From the NCBI GenBank assembly GCA_964480525.1, contig CAYZOV010000020.1, positions 1 to 28,465 on the forward strand: 28,465 bases of DNA, in the 5' to 3' direction. Each line of letters opens with the position of its first letter. The stretch's first letter is position 1. The notes under the pieces are model-generated. The model searched no databases. It was not told the DNA's origin and saw only the letters and a list, made by a program, of their open reading frames with translations. Source of the DNA: JAAZZIT01 sp964480525. Lineage in GTDB: Bacteria; Bacillota; Clostridia; Oscillospirales; Ruminococcaceae. The position numbers were made by a program, and so were the translations under genes. Of the stretch, positions 16,398 through 24,550 are shown one piece after another.

Positions 16398-16940
16398 CTA
16401 TTCTTCAATCTGTTTTCCCAAAAACATAGCCGCCGCCTGCGCCAGCATTAGCTGTTGTTCGGTTGGTTTTTGCGACTGTTCACTTTGCATAATCGCCACC
16501 GCACCGGATATGTCCCCTGCGGAAATAATCGGCGAAATAGCCAGCGCTTGCTTTTGAATACCCTCCACGGGCATTATCGGCGTGGGATTTTCAGCCGAAT
16601 AAAGGTACGGAACCCTGCTTTCAAGAATTTCTTCAAGCGCAGGAGAAAGTCGCCTTTGGCTGTATTCTTTTTTCTGCGCTCCCGCAACCGCCACAACGTG
16701 GTCACGGTCAAACACCACCACGGGCGACCCCGACAGCTTTTGCACAACCTCCGCACATTGGCTTGCTCCGTCCGACAGTTCGTTTATGGGGGAATATTTT
16801 TTAAAAATCACTTCTCCGTCGTTGCTTGTATAAATCTCCAACGGGTCGCCTTCACGGATACGCATAGTGCGTCGAATTTCTTTTGGAATAACCACCCTCC
16901 CCAAGTCGTCAATGCGACGAACAATCCCTGTTGCTTTCAT
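16398..16940 (-). CDS. spoVT: Stage V sporulation transcriptional regulator SpoVT
   Basis: The 180-aa protein has an AbrB-type swapped-hairpin DNA-binding domain at the N-terminus (MKATGIVRRIDDLGRVVIPK, then EIRRTMRIREGDPLEIY) and a GAF-like C-terminal domain (about 55-180). This is the architecture and length of SpoVT, which tunes forespore sigma-G genes and spore coat or germination functions. AAAGGATTG is just before the ATG. The gene stands alone. Its presence indicates a spore-forming ancestry. The call is by clear family resemblance; AbrB alone would be about 95 aa. Confidence 0.93.
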   Translation of the reverse strand: MKATGIVRRIDDLGRVVIPKEIRRTMRIREGDPLEIYTSNDGEVIFKKYSPINELSDGASQCAEVVQKLSGSPVVVFDRDHVVAVAGAQKKEYSQRRLSPALEEILESRVPYLYSAENPTPIMPVEGIQKQALAISPIISAGDISGAVAIMQSEQSQKPTEQQLMLAQAAAMFLGKQIEE

Positions 16941-16984
16941 ATTATCAATCCTTTCTTTTGCTTAAAACTTCAAAATTGCAGTAA

Positions 16985-17013
16985 TATTATTTGCAAAGAA
17001 ATCTGTTTTATGC
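16985..17013 (-). promoter_or_regulatory. Possible sigma-G-like promoter of spoVT
   Basis: On the minus strand GCATA (17009-17013), 17 bp and AATAATA (16985-16991) resemble forespore sigma promoters (GHATR / CATWHTA). No sigma-A promoter stands out. The match is partial. Confidence 0.3.
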
Positions 17014-17233
17014 AAAATTTTCACTCCCGAAAACGCAAAAAAAGGTTGCAAAGAATCACGCTATTTAGCTATTTCAAAAAAAAATCCTACAAATCACTTA
17101 CAAAATCATTTAGACTGAAGTTTGTTTGCAGTATTCATATCAAATTCTTGTTCATCTTCAGTGACACAATTGGTGCTTGAAGAACATAGATATATCATAA
17201 GTTTCAAGTTAACAACTTATTTCACGCATTTTT
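17014..17233 (-). other. Gene-poor stretch with a possible DUF2130-like scrap
   Basis: A minus-strand 30-codon frame at 17106-17198 ends EFD-MNTAN-KLQSK. It shares EFD and KLQS at the same spacing, and 14 identical bases (TTAGACTGAAGTTT on the plus strand), with the truncated DUF2130 gene at 19739-19870. It has no ribosome binding site. This may be a second decayed copy; nothing else is recognised. Confidence 0.25.
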
Positions 17234-18124
17234 TTACCTTCCACAACACTTCTTATATTTCTTTCCGCTGCCACACGGACAAAGCTCATTCCTACCGATT
17301 TTTTTTGTTCTGATAGGCTCAGTATAAATATCAAAATTGCCAAAATCATCGTTCGACAAAACTTTAATTAACTTAGATTCGTTCAAATAACGACTACCGA
17401 TTATATCACCAGTTCTTTGAAGCATTTCCTTCGGAGTAAAACCGTTGTTATACGGATTACGGGTGTTGTTATGCAGATCAATATAAAGCTTAGAAAACTC
17501 TTTAAACTGTTTTTCTGAAAGATCTGCTTTCAAACCACATTTTGTTAAGAAATTGATTGCCTCTATAGGACTTGATTTCTCGCCTTTTATGATAAACAAT
17601 ATCTCGCTCATAACATCTTCAACGTATTCGGAGCGACATTCAATATTATTGAGTACATATTCTGCCATAGCTGTGTATTGTGGACTTTTAAATTCATAAA
17701 ATTCGTCCTCATACATCAACAGCTCGTCTTTCGGTGGAACATAGTAAGGCTTATTGCATTTTGCTTCAGCCATTTCGTAAAGCAAATCAAATTCCACCAA
17801 ACTCTCGTGGATAAGATATTTTTCAAAAGGCTCACCAACAGGCTCGTTATCATAAAACTCGTCTTTTCCGAGAATACTGTAAAAATGACGTTCATTACAA
17901 GCAATCTCTGCAAAAGTTAAAAAATCTTCTTCGGAATACTGTTGTGTATTTTGACTGTTGATTATTTGGAAAATCCTCTTCAACTGAATAATCTGATAAA
18001 AATTATTTACTGCGTCAAAATATCTACGCAGCAGCTCTATCCTCTCTTCAGACAATGTAAGTTTTAATTTTTCATACATCTTATCAAGTGTTTTCCGGTC
18101 ATATTCTTCATTAAAATCATTCAT
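17234..18124 (-). CDS. SEC-C motif protein
   Basis: The 296-aa soluble protein is acidic and helical, and ends in a zinc-binding SEC-C motif, CPCGSGKKYKKCC (about 282-294), preceded by KKIGRNEL. SEC-C tails occur on SecA and on many standalone proteins in accessory regions, where they mediate protein contacts. The remainder matches no family I recognise. The ATG at 18124 is chosen because GGGAGG lies 8 bases before it; the frame stays open upstream, but that region holds the promoter. It lies at the border between backbone genes and the mobile-element region. Confidence 0.75.
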   Translation of the reverse strand: MNDFNEEYDRKTLDKMYEKLKLTLSEERIELLRRYFDAVNNFYQIIQLKRIFQIINSQNTQQYSEEDFLTFAEIACNERHFYSILGKDEFYDNEPVGEPFEKYLIHESLVEFDLLYEMAEAKCNKPYYVPPKDELLMYEDEFYEFKSPQYTAMAEYVLNNIECRSEYVEDVMSEILFIIKGEKSSPIEAINFLTKCGLKADLSEKQFKEFSKLYIDLHNNTRNPYNNGFTPKEMLQRTGDIIGSRYLNESKLIKVLSNDDFGNFDIYTEPIRTKKIGRNELCPCGSGKKYKKCCGR

Positions 18125-18128
18125 TTTA

Positions 18129-18245
18129 TTACCTCCCAAAGAACAATTCAAAAAGGAAATTGTACATATTTGCTGAACGGAAATAGTCCTCCACATTGGA
18201 GATATCCAAAGTGTCATCAGATATAACATATTTGCCATTATCCAA
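18129..18245 (-). CDS. Possible 38-codon ORF in the SEC-C leader
   Basis: In a different frame from the SEC-C gene, a TTG-start frame encodes LDNGKYVISDDTLDISN followed by VEDYFRSANMYNFLFEL, with a natural-looking composition. It ends in tandem TAA codons 4 bp before the SEC-C ATG. There is no good ribosome binding site. It could be a leader peptide, or the 3' scrap of a lost gene. Confidence 0.25.
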   Translation of the reverse strand: MDNGKYVISDDTLDISNVEDYFRSANMYNFLFELFFGR

Positions 18246-18250
18246 GATAT

Positions 18251-18279
18251 ATTATACACCATAGTTGTGAATATCACAA
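18251..18279 (-). promoter_or_regulatory. Promoter of the SEC-C gene
   Basis: TTGTGA (18274-18279), 17 bp and TATAAT (18251-18256) on the minus strand. It sits about 50 bp outside the IS481 element and gives a leader of about 120 bases. Confidence 0.65.
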
Positions 18280-18325
18280 GGGTTTTTCGTCAATTGACAA
18301 AATAAAAAATTGTTCACTTGTCAAT

Positions 18326-19436
18326 GATAGTTGACACTTACTCCTAAAAAATATAATGTTAAGCGATATGTTGCAAATTTTCATTTTGTAAAAGCCGTAG
18401 GCGATGAAAAACGAAAATTTGCAATCGGCTCACATTACTGCAAGATAATCATTCAAAACCTCTTTCGGAGTTCTGAAATTTAGGCATACCTTGGGTATAT
18501 TATTTGATTTCTTATTGTATTTCGCAAGCTGGGCTCTGCCGTCCTCAAGACTGTACATACGCATTTTTCTGTAAAATCTTTTTTCATCGGTTCTATGCTG
18601 ACGTTCAACCTTGCCATTATGTCTTGGGGTTGCCACCCTTATCCTGTGATAGAGAATATCCATGTCCTCCAGTGCCTTTTCAAACATCGTTTTGCTTGTT
18701 TTATCCTTTACAATCAATGCCGTTGTCCACTCCGTTCCGTTATCAGTCTGAACCTCTCGTATCGGAAACGGAAAGGCTTTTATCAACTTCATCAAAAAAT
18801 CCTTCGAGCTGTATGTACTGTGTTCGTCATACATTTCTCTAAAACAATATCTTGTACATTCGTCTATTGCCGTGTATTGATAATATTTCTTCCCACTTGA
18901 TACGCAATAGCTTGGCACAAATTTTACATCTATCTGTATTTTCTGTCCCGGATATTCTGCCCTCTCATACGGCTTTGGCTTGTGGGGCTTTCGCTTTGCA
19001 ATTTCAGGGGTTACCCATTTTTTTAATACTCGTATCAAGCTTGTATACGACCTTGTATATCCGCTTTTCCTCAGACTGTCCCACAGCATTATCATATCGT
19101 CCTTGTAACGTGGATAACGGCGTAATATCATTTCTTTTTCTTTCGGCGTATGCTCTTTCGGGTGATGATGAGGTCTGTGGCTTCGCTCTACCAGGCTTTT
19201 CCATGTTCCGTCATAACGATTTATCCAGTTGTATATTGCTTGTCTGCTTATATGGAATCGCCTTGACGCTTCGGTTACCCCTTTTTTCATTGAATATTTT
19301 ACTACCCGTTGACGAAACCGTGCTTCTTGTGCTATACTATTCATCAGAACAACTCCTTTTTTTGATACTTTGTTTTGGTGGTACTTAACATTATATCATA
19401 TTGGGAGTTGTTTTTCTATTCTTTCTGTCAACTATC
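18326..19436 (-). mobile_element. IS481-type insertion sequence, about 1.1 kb
   Basis: Terminal inverted repeats GATAGTTGACA (18326-18336) and TGTCAACTATC (19426-19436) bracket one transposase gene. A further perfect inner inverted repeat, ATATAATGTTAAG (18351-18363) / CTTAACATTATAT (19384-19396), supports the pairing of the ends. Exact outer bases may differ by a few. No clear target duplication was seen. The transposase is full length, so the element could be active. Confidence 0.75.
18430..19344 (-). CDS. IS481-family DDE transposase
   Basis: The 304-aa protein has an N-terminal helix-turn-helix (about 24-45: VTEASRRFHISRQAIYNW) and an integrase-core DDE domain. Catalytic residues are visible as D139 (QIDVKF), D201 (QTDNGTEW) and E247 (HNGKVERQHR). 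It is a single ORF without the programmed frameshift of IS3 elements, which fits IS481. It cuts and joins the ends of its own element. GGAG lies upstream of the ATG. Confidence 0.92.
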   Translation of the reverse strand: MNSIAQEARFRQRVVKYSMKKGVTEASRRFHISRQAIYNWINRYDGTWKSLVERSHRPHHHPKEHTPKEKEMILRRYPRYKDDMIMLWDSLRKSGYTRSYTSLIRVLKKWVTPEIAKRKPHKPKPYERAEYPGQKIQIDVKFVPSYCVSSGKKYYQYTAIDECTRYCFREMYDEHSTYSSKDFLMKLIKAFPFPIREVQTDNGTEWTTALIVKDKTSKTMFEKALEDMDILYHRIRVATPRHNGKVERQHRTDEKRFYRKMRMYSLEDGRAQLAKYNKKSNNIPKVCLNFRTPKEVLNDYLAVM

Positions 19437-19449
19437 TATTGTAGCATAA

Positions 19450-19704
19450 CAACTCGCCGAGAGGCTTGAGATACATTACACGCCAAAGCATGGCAGCTGG
19501 CTGGATATTGCTGAGATAGAGCTTTCTGCTCTCGGGCGTCAATGTATTGCGAACAGCAGGATACCTGACCTGCCTACACTCAGAGCATTGCTTGTGCCAT
19601 GGGTTTCGGCAAGAAACAAATTGCAGAAAGGCGTTGATTGGCAGTTTACTACTGACGATGCCAGAACCAAGCTCAAACATTTGTATCCCGTTATTAAGAT
19701 TTAG
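19450..19704 (+). pseudogene. IS630-family transposase, C-terminal remnant
   Basis: Translation from 19450 gives ERLEIHYTPKHGSWLDIAEI, then QCIANSRIPDLPTLRALL, VDWQFTTDDARTKLKHLYP and a natural stop at 19702-19704. This is the last 80-odd residues of an IS630-type transposase, including the final catalytic Glu in AEIE. An in-frame TAA (19447-19449) precedes it and the IS481 end lies 13 bp away, so the N-terminal three quarters are missing here. No matching 5' part is seen on the other side of the IS481 copy. Confidence 0.85.
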
Positions 19705-19738
19705 GGTTTACAGAGTATTAGGCAATATTTTATATTAT

Positions 19739-19870
19739 TCAGTTAGACTGAAGTTTTTCATGTATTTCTTTATCAAATTCCGAGGTTCTTACCTGTGCTA
19801 TCAGTTTTGCATAATCAGCTTCATCAATAGTAAATACTTTATTGCAGTGTGGACACTTTATTTCGCTCAT
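19739..19870 (-). pseudogene. DUF2130 gene cut off after 43 codons
   Basis: The frame begins with AAGGAG and an ATG, then MSEIKCPHCNKVFTIDEADY and AKLIAQVRTSEFDKEI. This is the zinc-ribbon and helix start of DUF2130-type proteins, which normally run to about 400 aa. It stops at TGA (19739-19741), next to the 3' end of the IS630 remnant. Insertion or deletion by that element most simply explains the loss of the rest. The fragment keeps its own ribosome binding site. Confidence 0.75.
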
Positions 19871-20156
19871 AATAATAAATCTCCTTTATAGTTTTGATTC
19901 TCAGAATTTAAGGCAACATCATACAAATTCCGCCTTTCGGCTTTGCGCGCGATCTGCTTGCAGAGTTTTCGGAATATCACGCCAAAAATTCCTTGCCATA
20001 TGACAAGTATGCCTGCGGATTTCTTTCTTGTCTTCAGCAAAATTATGTTTGAAAATTCGCACATAAAAAGATACTGAACAGATTCCAAAAAATTATATCA
20101 TGTGATCTGAAAAAAATCAAGCGGATCTACGAATAAAAACATGGTATTCAACCCGT
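19871..20156. other. Intergenic stretch, no gene recognised
   Basis: Frames on both strands stay open over about 200 bases, for example plus 19894-20070 ending HIKRY and minus up to 20088. Neither has a ribosome binding site or a family resemblance. The stretch must hold the promoter of the truncated DUF2130 gene and the 3' end of the NACHT transcript; no clear terminator hairpin was found. Confidence 0.35.
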
Positions 20157-22820
20157 TTATCCTGATATAGCTCCCAGTTTATTCAGAATCTTGCCATAAT
20201 CGCCGACCATAAACTTAGCCCCGCTGAAATCACAGTTTCTGAAATGCGGTAGCTGTGAAAATATCTTAAGTTTAAGCGCACCACTGAGAATCATTCTGTT
20301 TGAAAAGCAGTATTCATGGGATTTTTCATGACTGCAATCAATGACTTTTCCGTTGCGAGGCTCTATAGTGACCTTACAGATATCGGGGAATAGTCCTGCA
20401 TAAAGAATGATTTTGCTTTCATCAGGCGAGGATTCAGCATAATTAATAATCTCGTTATTGCTGTCATATCCCGACAGATCTGAATCCCACGAAATTTTTT
20501 CTGATCGGGTATCCCAAAGAAAAACGTAGTTGTTATCCATGATCACGAGTATTTTATTTCCCTCGTTGGAAATTACCGCAAACTTTTCCCATATCCACTC
20601 CGGATCAGTAGATTTCTTCGCATTTTCGCATATTCCCAAGCGATAGATAATGCTGTTTCTGAAAGAGCACGGATATTTTCCGTTCTGACTGAATTTAACA
20701 TTGCACGGTATATTGTAAGGCATCGGAATATTGCTGAGATCAACACTGCATACAGTGCCGTTTCTCGATTTGCTCATGACATTTATAATGTTTTTCGCTA
20801 TATGGAAGCGGTCTTGTTTTTCATCAAATCCACGGTACATATCAAGCATTTCATCGAGAATTGTTCTGTTGTACCACAACATAGGGTCATTATCGTCGGG
20901 AATGTTTTTGTAGTCTCCGCAAATTTCACCGATAAGATCGTACTCCTCTGAATCATTGTAATTAAACCAGATCCGGTCGAGTTCCAATTTTTTTAATTGC
21001 TCCTTCTGCTCGGTGATACTGCTGTTTTTATATGAAATATCCATGATATCCAACAGATTCAATATGTGTCTTGCAGCAAAGTAATCCCTGAAATACTGAT
21101 GTGTGAAATGAAGCTTTTGTGAATTACTTTCAGAGACTTCCATTAATCCGATATTTTCGGTTATCAACTCAATAAAGTCAAACTTTTTCCTGCTTTCGAG
21201 CAGGATTTTTTTTCTTAATCCTTTTGGTGCAATGCAGCTTTGATAGACAAATTCGTCTGTAATATAGGTGCTGTACGCGTTTTCTATTGCTTTTAAAAGA
21301 TCACATCTGTCTATTTCAAAACAGGTTCTGCCGCATGACAGATACTCGACAAAATTGTATTTGTCGAACATGGCTTTTGCTGTATACGGCAATATATATT
21401 GTATCATGAAACGAGCAGTAATATCGTCAGGTCCATGCGCAAGGCCTGCGGAAGACTTTACCTTCCGATCTGTTATATACAGATCAAGAATCTCCCCACG
21501 GGTATTCAGTGGCTTTTCGGCATTGCGGCTTTCAATGTACATATTCAGAAACATCGGTATCTTCAGAATATCCATAAGCTTTTTATTATCGGATATTCCG
21601 CTGAAAGCCGATAGTGCAGCATCTCTTTCGGAGTCTGTAATGCCGCATACTTCAATATGCTGAAATCCATCAAAAACGTCATATTTCGGGACAGTTCGCC
21701 CCGTGATCATTATTCGCACGTTTTTTCGGGTACGACAGAGTGTTTCAAGTTCCTGTACGAGAGCGTACTGCGTATCCGCTGTCATTTCGTTCATTCCGTC
21801 GAGGAGAAGCGTGTATTCAGAGTGACCGTTTACAGGGGTGTCGCTCAGCAACTTATCAAGCTCTGTCAATTGCTGCAAAACAATATTTTCTCCCTCATTA
21901 GCAGTTAGAGTATCATAAGTTTCATACTCGTACTGATAGTGATATTTCAGCAGAATATTCAGCAATATCCAGCAGCTTGACATTTGAAAATTTTCATGAA
22001 ATTCTTTCTTATACCGATAAAGAGGAAAATAAAAGTTTATTGTGCTTTCGCCGTTTATCATATCCATAATCAATGCTGTTTTGCCTGCACCACCGGTTCC
22101 GTATAGAAAAACGTTATCATTTTCAGGCAGTTTGTCTATGACAATATTGTTATGTTTCAGCTCAGGCTTGTATTTCGGTTTCTCGTCTCTCTGACGTTTG
22201 GCATTTCTTCGGATACTTTCATAAAGACTTATTTCAAGTTTCGGATCGAGTGAACTTTTATCAGCATATCTCGTTACGTTAAAGGAAAGTTTGTCGGGAA
22301 TTTCCAACACTCCGATACTTATGCTTTCAGCGGGATTTTTGTGAACATGGTAGAGCAATCCTGTCATCAAGGCTTCAATGCAGATCTTCTTGGGATGAGC
22401 ATAGCTGCCGAACAGATCTTTCTTTGCAATAAGATCCGAGCCGTATAAAATGCAGCTTATGGATCTGTCCTGCCTTAAAACTTCAAGCAGAGTATATGCA
22501 AGCTGTTCGAGTTTATTTTCATCAAGAGCCAAATTACAGAACTTTCTCATTTTAATGAGGTAATGCTCAGAAGTCTGATAGCTGCCTATGCTTTTCTCAA
22601 ATCTTTCAAAACTGAAAAGGGAGTAGGGGTAGGTGGTTTCGCTGCGCAGGAGTCTGAAAAGAAATCGGTCGATACTTCCGCCGAAACAATAGGAAATATC
22701 TTTGTTATCAGCTATGGTCTGCATAAATTCCGTGTATACTTTCCCTCTGCCTATTCGTCCTTTGCCTGTTTTCTTGGCTTCAAAAACTGCTCCGAGCAGC
22801 GTTTCTATACTTAATTTCAC
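20157..22820 (-). CDS. NACHT-domain NTPase (prokaryotic NLR-like)
   Basis: The 887-aa protein has an N-terminal helical domain of about 200 aa with no family I recognise. A NACHT STAND NTPase follows: Walker A GTGGAGKT (241-248), Walker B LLLDGMNE (338-345, the NACHT-type acidic pattern) and MITGRT. A long helical region comes next, then one or two WD-like blades (VFLWDTRSEKISWDSDL) and a pentapeptide-like end, FRNCDFSGAKF. Bacterial NACHT proteins are known antiphage sensors: the C-terminal part recognises a phage product, the NTPase oligomerises, and the N-terminal domain kills. Defence is inferred from family and from the adjacent integrase. The GTG at 22820 is preferred because the frame's first ATG (22949) falls inside the -35 box; a second GTG lies 9 bases further upstream. 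Confidence 0.85.
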   Translation of the reverse strand: MKLSIETLLGAVFEAKKTGKGRIGRGKVYTEFMQTIADNKDISYCFGGSIDRFLFRLLRSETTYPYSLFSFERFEKSIGSYQTSEHYLIKMRKFCNLALDENKLEQLAYTLLEVLRQDRSISCILYGSDLIAKKDLFGSYAHPKKICIEALMTGLLYHVHKNPAESISIGVLEIPDKLSFNVTRYADKSSLDPKLEISLYESIRRNAKRQRDEKPKYKPELKHNNIVIDKLPENDNVFLYGTGGAGKTALIMDMINGESTINFYFPLYRYKKEFHENFQMSSCWILLNILLKYHYQYEYETYDTLTANEGENIVLQQLTELDKLLSDTPVNGHSEYTLLLDGMNEMTADTQYALVQELETLCRTRKNVRIMITGRTVPKYDVFDGFQHIEVCGITDSERDAALSAFSGISDNKKLMDILKIPMFLNMYIESRNAEKPLNTRGEILDLYITDRKVKSSAGLAHGPDDITARFMIQYILPYTAKAMFDKYNFVEYLSCGRTCFEIDRCDLLKAIENAYSTYITDEFVYQSCIAPKGLRKKILLESRKKFDFIELITENIGLMEVSESNSQKLHFTHQYFRDYFAARHILNLLDIMDISYKNSSITEQKEQLKKLELDRIWFNYNDSEEYDLIGEICGDYKNIPDDNDPMLWYNRTILDEMLDMYRGFDEKQDRFHIAKNIINVMSKSRNGTVCSVDLSNIPMPYNIPCNVKFSQNGKYPCSFRNSIIYRLGICENAKKSTDPEWIWEKFAVISNEGNKILVIMDNNYVFLWDTRSEKISWDSDLSGYDSNNEIINYAESSPDESKIILYAGLFPDICKVTIEPRNGKVIDCSHEKSHEYCFSNRMILSGALKLKIFSQLPHFRNCDFSGAKFMVGDYGKILNKLGAISG

Positions 22821-22920
22821 CCTATTCACTTCCCCCAAAAATGGAATAAACTTTTCAATATCCGGAATAAACTTGTCCTCCGGTTGTGATACAATTAAGT
22901 TTACCGGAAATATTTGATTA

Positions 22921-22949
22921 ATTCTACCACACTGACAGCAGATTGTCAA
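22921..22949 (-). promoter_or_regulatory. Promoter of the NACHT gene
   Basis: TTGACA (22944-22949), 17 bp and TAGAAT (22921-22926) on the minus strand give a near-consensus promoter. The start point near 22914 leaves a leader of about 95 bases, with GGAGG and a short direct repeat, AAGTTTATTCC. Confidence 0.8.
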
Positions 22950-22975
22950 GAAATAAAAATTGCCGAAATTTCGGC
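22950..22975 (-). terminator. Terminator between integrase and NACHT gene
   Basis: The perfect palindrome GCCGAAATTTCGGC (22962-22975) is followed on the minus strand by AATTTTTATTTC. It would end integrase transcription just before the NACHT promoter. Confidence 0.6.
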
Positions 22976-23058
22976 TATTACAGTCATTATTGTGAAAATC
23001 ACCGCAATATAGCCGTTTTAAGGCTTAGGCTAACGATATATCTAACGGTAAATAGAAT

Positions 23059-24132
23059 TCATGCAGCAAGGCTGGGCAGGTTCATTCGCTCCATTGAGGG
23101 GTGAACATAGCGGTTAAGCATAGTCTCAGCTGAAGCATGACCGAGTATTTCCGATAGAGTCTTTACATCAAAACTTGCGCGAATGCAGTTCGTTGCGAAC
23201 ATATGACGCAGACTGTGAAAGTTTATTGACGGTAAACTTGCTTTTTTCAGAATTGACTTAAATTTGCGCTGCATAGTGCGAGGTTCAGTGATTTTTTCAC
23301 TTCCCGACAAAATATAAGAATAGTCACATTTGCGGAATTTCCGCAGTATATCCATAATAAACGCAGGAATCGGAATTGCTCGTTGAGATGAATGGCTTTT
23401 CGGAGTATCTACTATCAGCTTTGTACCGTGTACACCTGTGCGAATGCGCTGAACTGTTCTTCTGACGGTAATAGTCCTCTTGGCAAAATCAATATCGCTC
23501 CACCTAAGGCCACATATTTCACCCACACGCATACCCGTGTACAGGCTCAGGAGGACACAGAGTGAAGTGTTATTGAGATCATTTGTCAGATATTTACAAA
23601 GCTTCTTTTGCTGAATATCGTTAAAAAGCTTCCATTCGCGCTTTGCATCTCTGGGCAAAACAACCTCTTCAAGTGGATTTCTGAATCTGTGAGCCCTCGA
23701 AATATATTTCGCCATTGACTTGAAAACGATGACGATATCGGAAACATACTTCACAGAAAGGCCTGCTTTCAGCTTCATTTCGATGAAGCTGTGAACTAAC
23801 TGCACTGTCAGATTTCCGTAACGCAAGCTGCCAAATTCAGGAATAAGATGCTTGTCCGCTTTCATTCTGTAATTGGAGTAGGTTGACTCCTTGACCTTTA
23901 ATTTCACCGCTGACAGCCATTCCTCAAAAAGCTCTTTGACCGTCAGGCGTCCCGAAGAAACAACTTCTTTCGGAGCCGATTTCAATGCAATCAGTTTGAG
24001 TTTGACTTCCTGATAGGAATTTCCGTAAATCGAACGGTATCTGCTTTTGCCAGATTCCTTGAATCCGACCTTGTATCGTCCCTCCCAGCGGTTATCTTTT
24101 CTTTTGTAAATGTTTTCTCCCTTGCGCGGCAT
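23059..24132 (-). CDS. Tyrosine recombinase (integrase)
   Basis: The 357-aa site-specific recombinase has an arm-type N-terminal domain (about 5-50: IYKRKDNRWEGRY), a SAM-like core-binding domain (about 62-150) and a C-terminal catalytic domain. The latter has R202 (TGMRVGEICGLRW), K245 (TPKSHSSQR), H306 and R309 (HSLRHMFA), H332 (LGHAS) and nucleophile Y342 (NRYVH). All catalytic residues are present, so it should be active. This layout is that of phage and integrative-element integrases. The ATG at 24132 has GGGAGGGTG upstream. The gene is divergent from the AAA+ cassette and followed by the NACHT gene. Attachment sites were not identified. Confidence 0.92.
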   Translation of the reverse strand: MPRKGENIYKRKDNRWEGRYKVGFKESGKSRYRSIYGNSYQEVKLKLIALKSAPKEVVSSGRLTVKELFEEWLSAVKLKVKESTYSNYRMKADKHLIPEFGSLRYGNLTVQLVHSFIEMKLKAGLSVKYVSDIVIVFKSMAKYISRAHRFRNPLEEVVLPRDAKREWKLFNDIQQKKLCKYLTNDLNNTSLCVLLSLYTGMRVGEICGLRWSDIDFAKRTITVRRTVQRIRTGVHGTKLIVDTPKSHSSQRAIPIPAFIMDILRKFRKCDYSYILSGSEKITEPRTMQRKFKSILKKASLPSINFHSLRHMFATNCIRASFDVKTLSEILGHASAETMLNRYVHPSMERMNLPSLAA

Positions 24133-24192
24133 AGTCACCCTCCCAAAACGACCATAATTTTGACGACTAATATTTTTGACATACAGCATATT

Positions 24193-24214
24193 TGACAAAT
24201 AACAACATTTGTCA
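24193..24214. promoter_or_regulatory. TGACAAAT palindrome between integrase and cassette
   Basis: TGACAAAT (24193-24200) and ATTTGTCA (24207-24214), 6 bases apart, form a perfect inverted repeat 60 bp before the integrase ATG. A further TTTGAC half-site lies about 17 bp away (24176-24181). It could be an operator or an integrase arm-binding site for this divergent region. Confidence 0.45.
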
Positions 24215-24267
24215 TTGTATAAATACACGAAATTCATTTCTGCTTTGGCAAAATCAATAAAAAGGTG

Positions 24268-24296
24268 TTGCGTTTTAACGTTAAATATGGTATTAT
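24268..24296 (+). promoter_or_regulatory. Promoter of the AAA+ cassette
   Basis: TTGCGT (24268-24273), 17 bp and TATTAT (24291-24296). The start point would be near 24303, a few bases before a strong hairpin. Confidence 0.6.
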
Positions 24297-24308
24297 ATAC
24301 TCAAACAA

Positions 24309-24337
24309 CTGTCGCAAATTGTAGAAATTTGCGACAG
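24309..24337 (+). promoter_or_regulatory. Hairpin at the 5' end of the cassette transcript
   Basis: A perfect 12-bp stem, CTGTCGCAAATT/AATTTGCGACAG (24309-24320 with 24326-24337), has a 5-base loop. No T-tract follows, so it is not a simple terminator. Right after the promoter it could be an operator, an RNA-stabilising 5' hairpin, or a protein-binding leader. Confidence 0.5.
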
Positions 24338-24394
24338 CCTATAATAAGAATTATAACACTTTTGAAGAGAAAAGTCATCGGAAGGAAGAGGCTT

Positions 24395-24550
24395 ATGCTT
24401 AAATGCTTAAAATGTCCGTATAAACTTGGACTTATAAAGTGCATTCAAAACCCTTGTCCTGAGTGCAAGGCAAGCAAAAGTAAGAAGCATCCCTTTCCGG
24501 TGGCTAGGATAAAGGAGAATAAGAATGCCACTAATTCCAAATTCAAATAA
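24395..24550 (+). CDS. Small Cys-rich protein, first gene of the cassette
   Basis: The 51-aa basic protein has five Cys in its first 24 residues (MLKCLKCPYKLGLIKC, then NPCPEC), two of the pairs being C-x2-C; a small zinc ribbon is likely. A purine-rich GGAAGAGG precedes the ATG at 24395; the frame is open further upstream but crosses the promoter and hairpin. Its end overlaps the AAA+ gene start by 26 bp in another frame, so the two are translationally linked. No family is recognised. Confidence 0.6.
   Translation: MLKCLKCPYKLGLIKCIQNPCPECKASKSKKHPFPVARIKENKNATNSKFK

Noticed and set aside
19867..20088. 73-aa minus-strand ORF overlapping the DUF2130 start
   Set aside because: It has no ribosome binding site and runs out of frame through the DUF2130 ribosome binding site and ATG, which form a better start.
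22821..22949. 43-residue N-terminal extension of the NACHT protein
   Set aside because: Its ATG is inside the -35 box of a near-consensus promoter, so it cannot be on the transcript.
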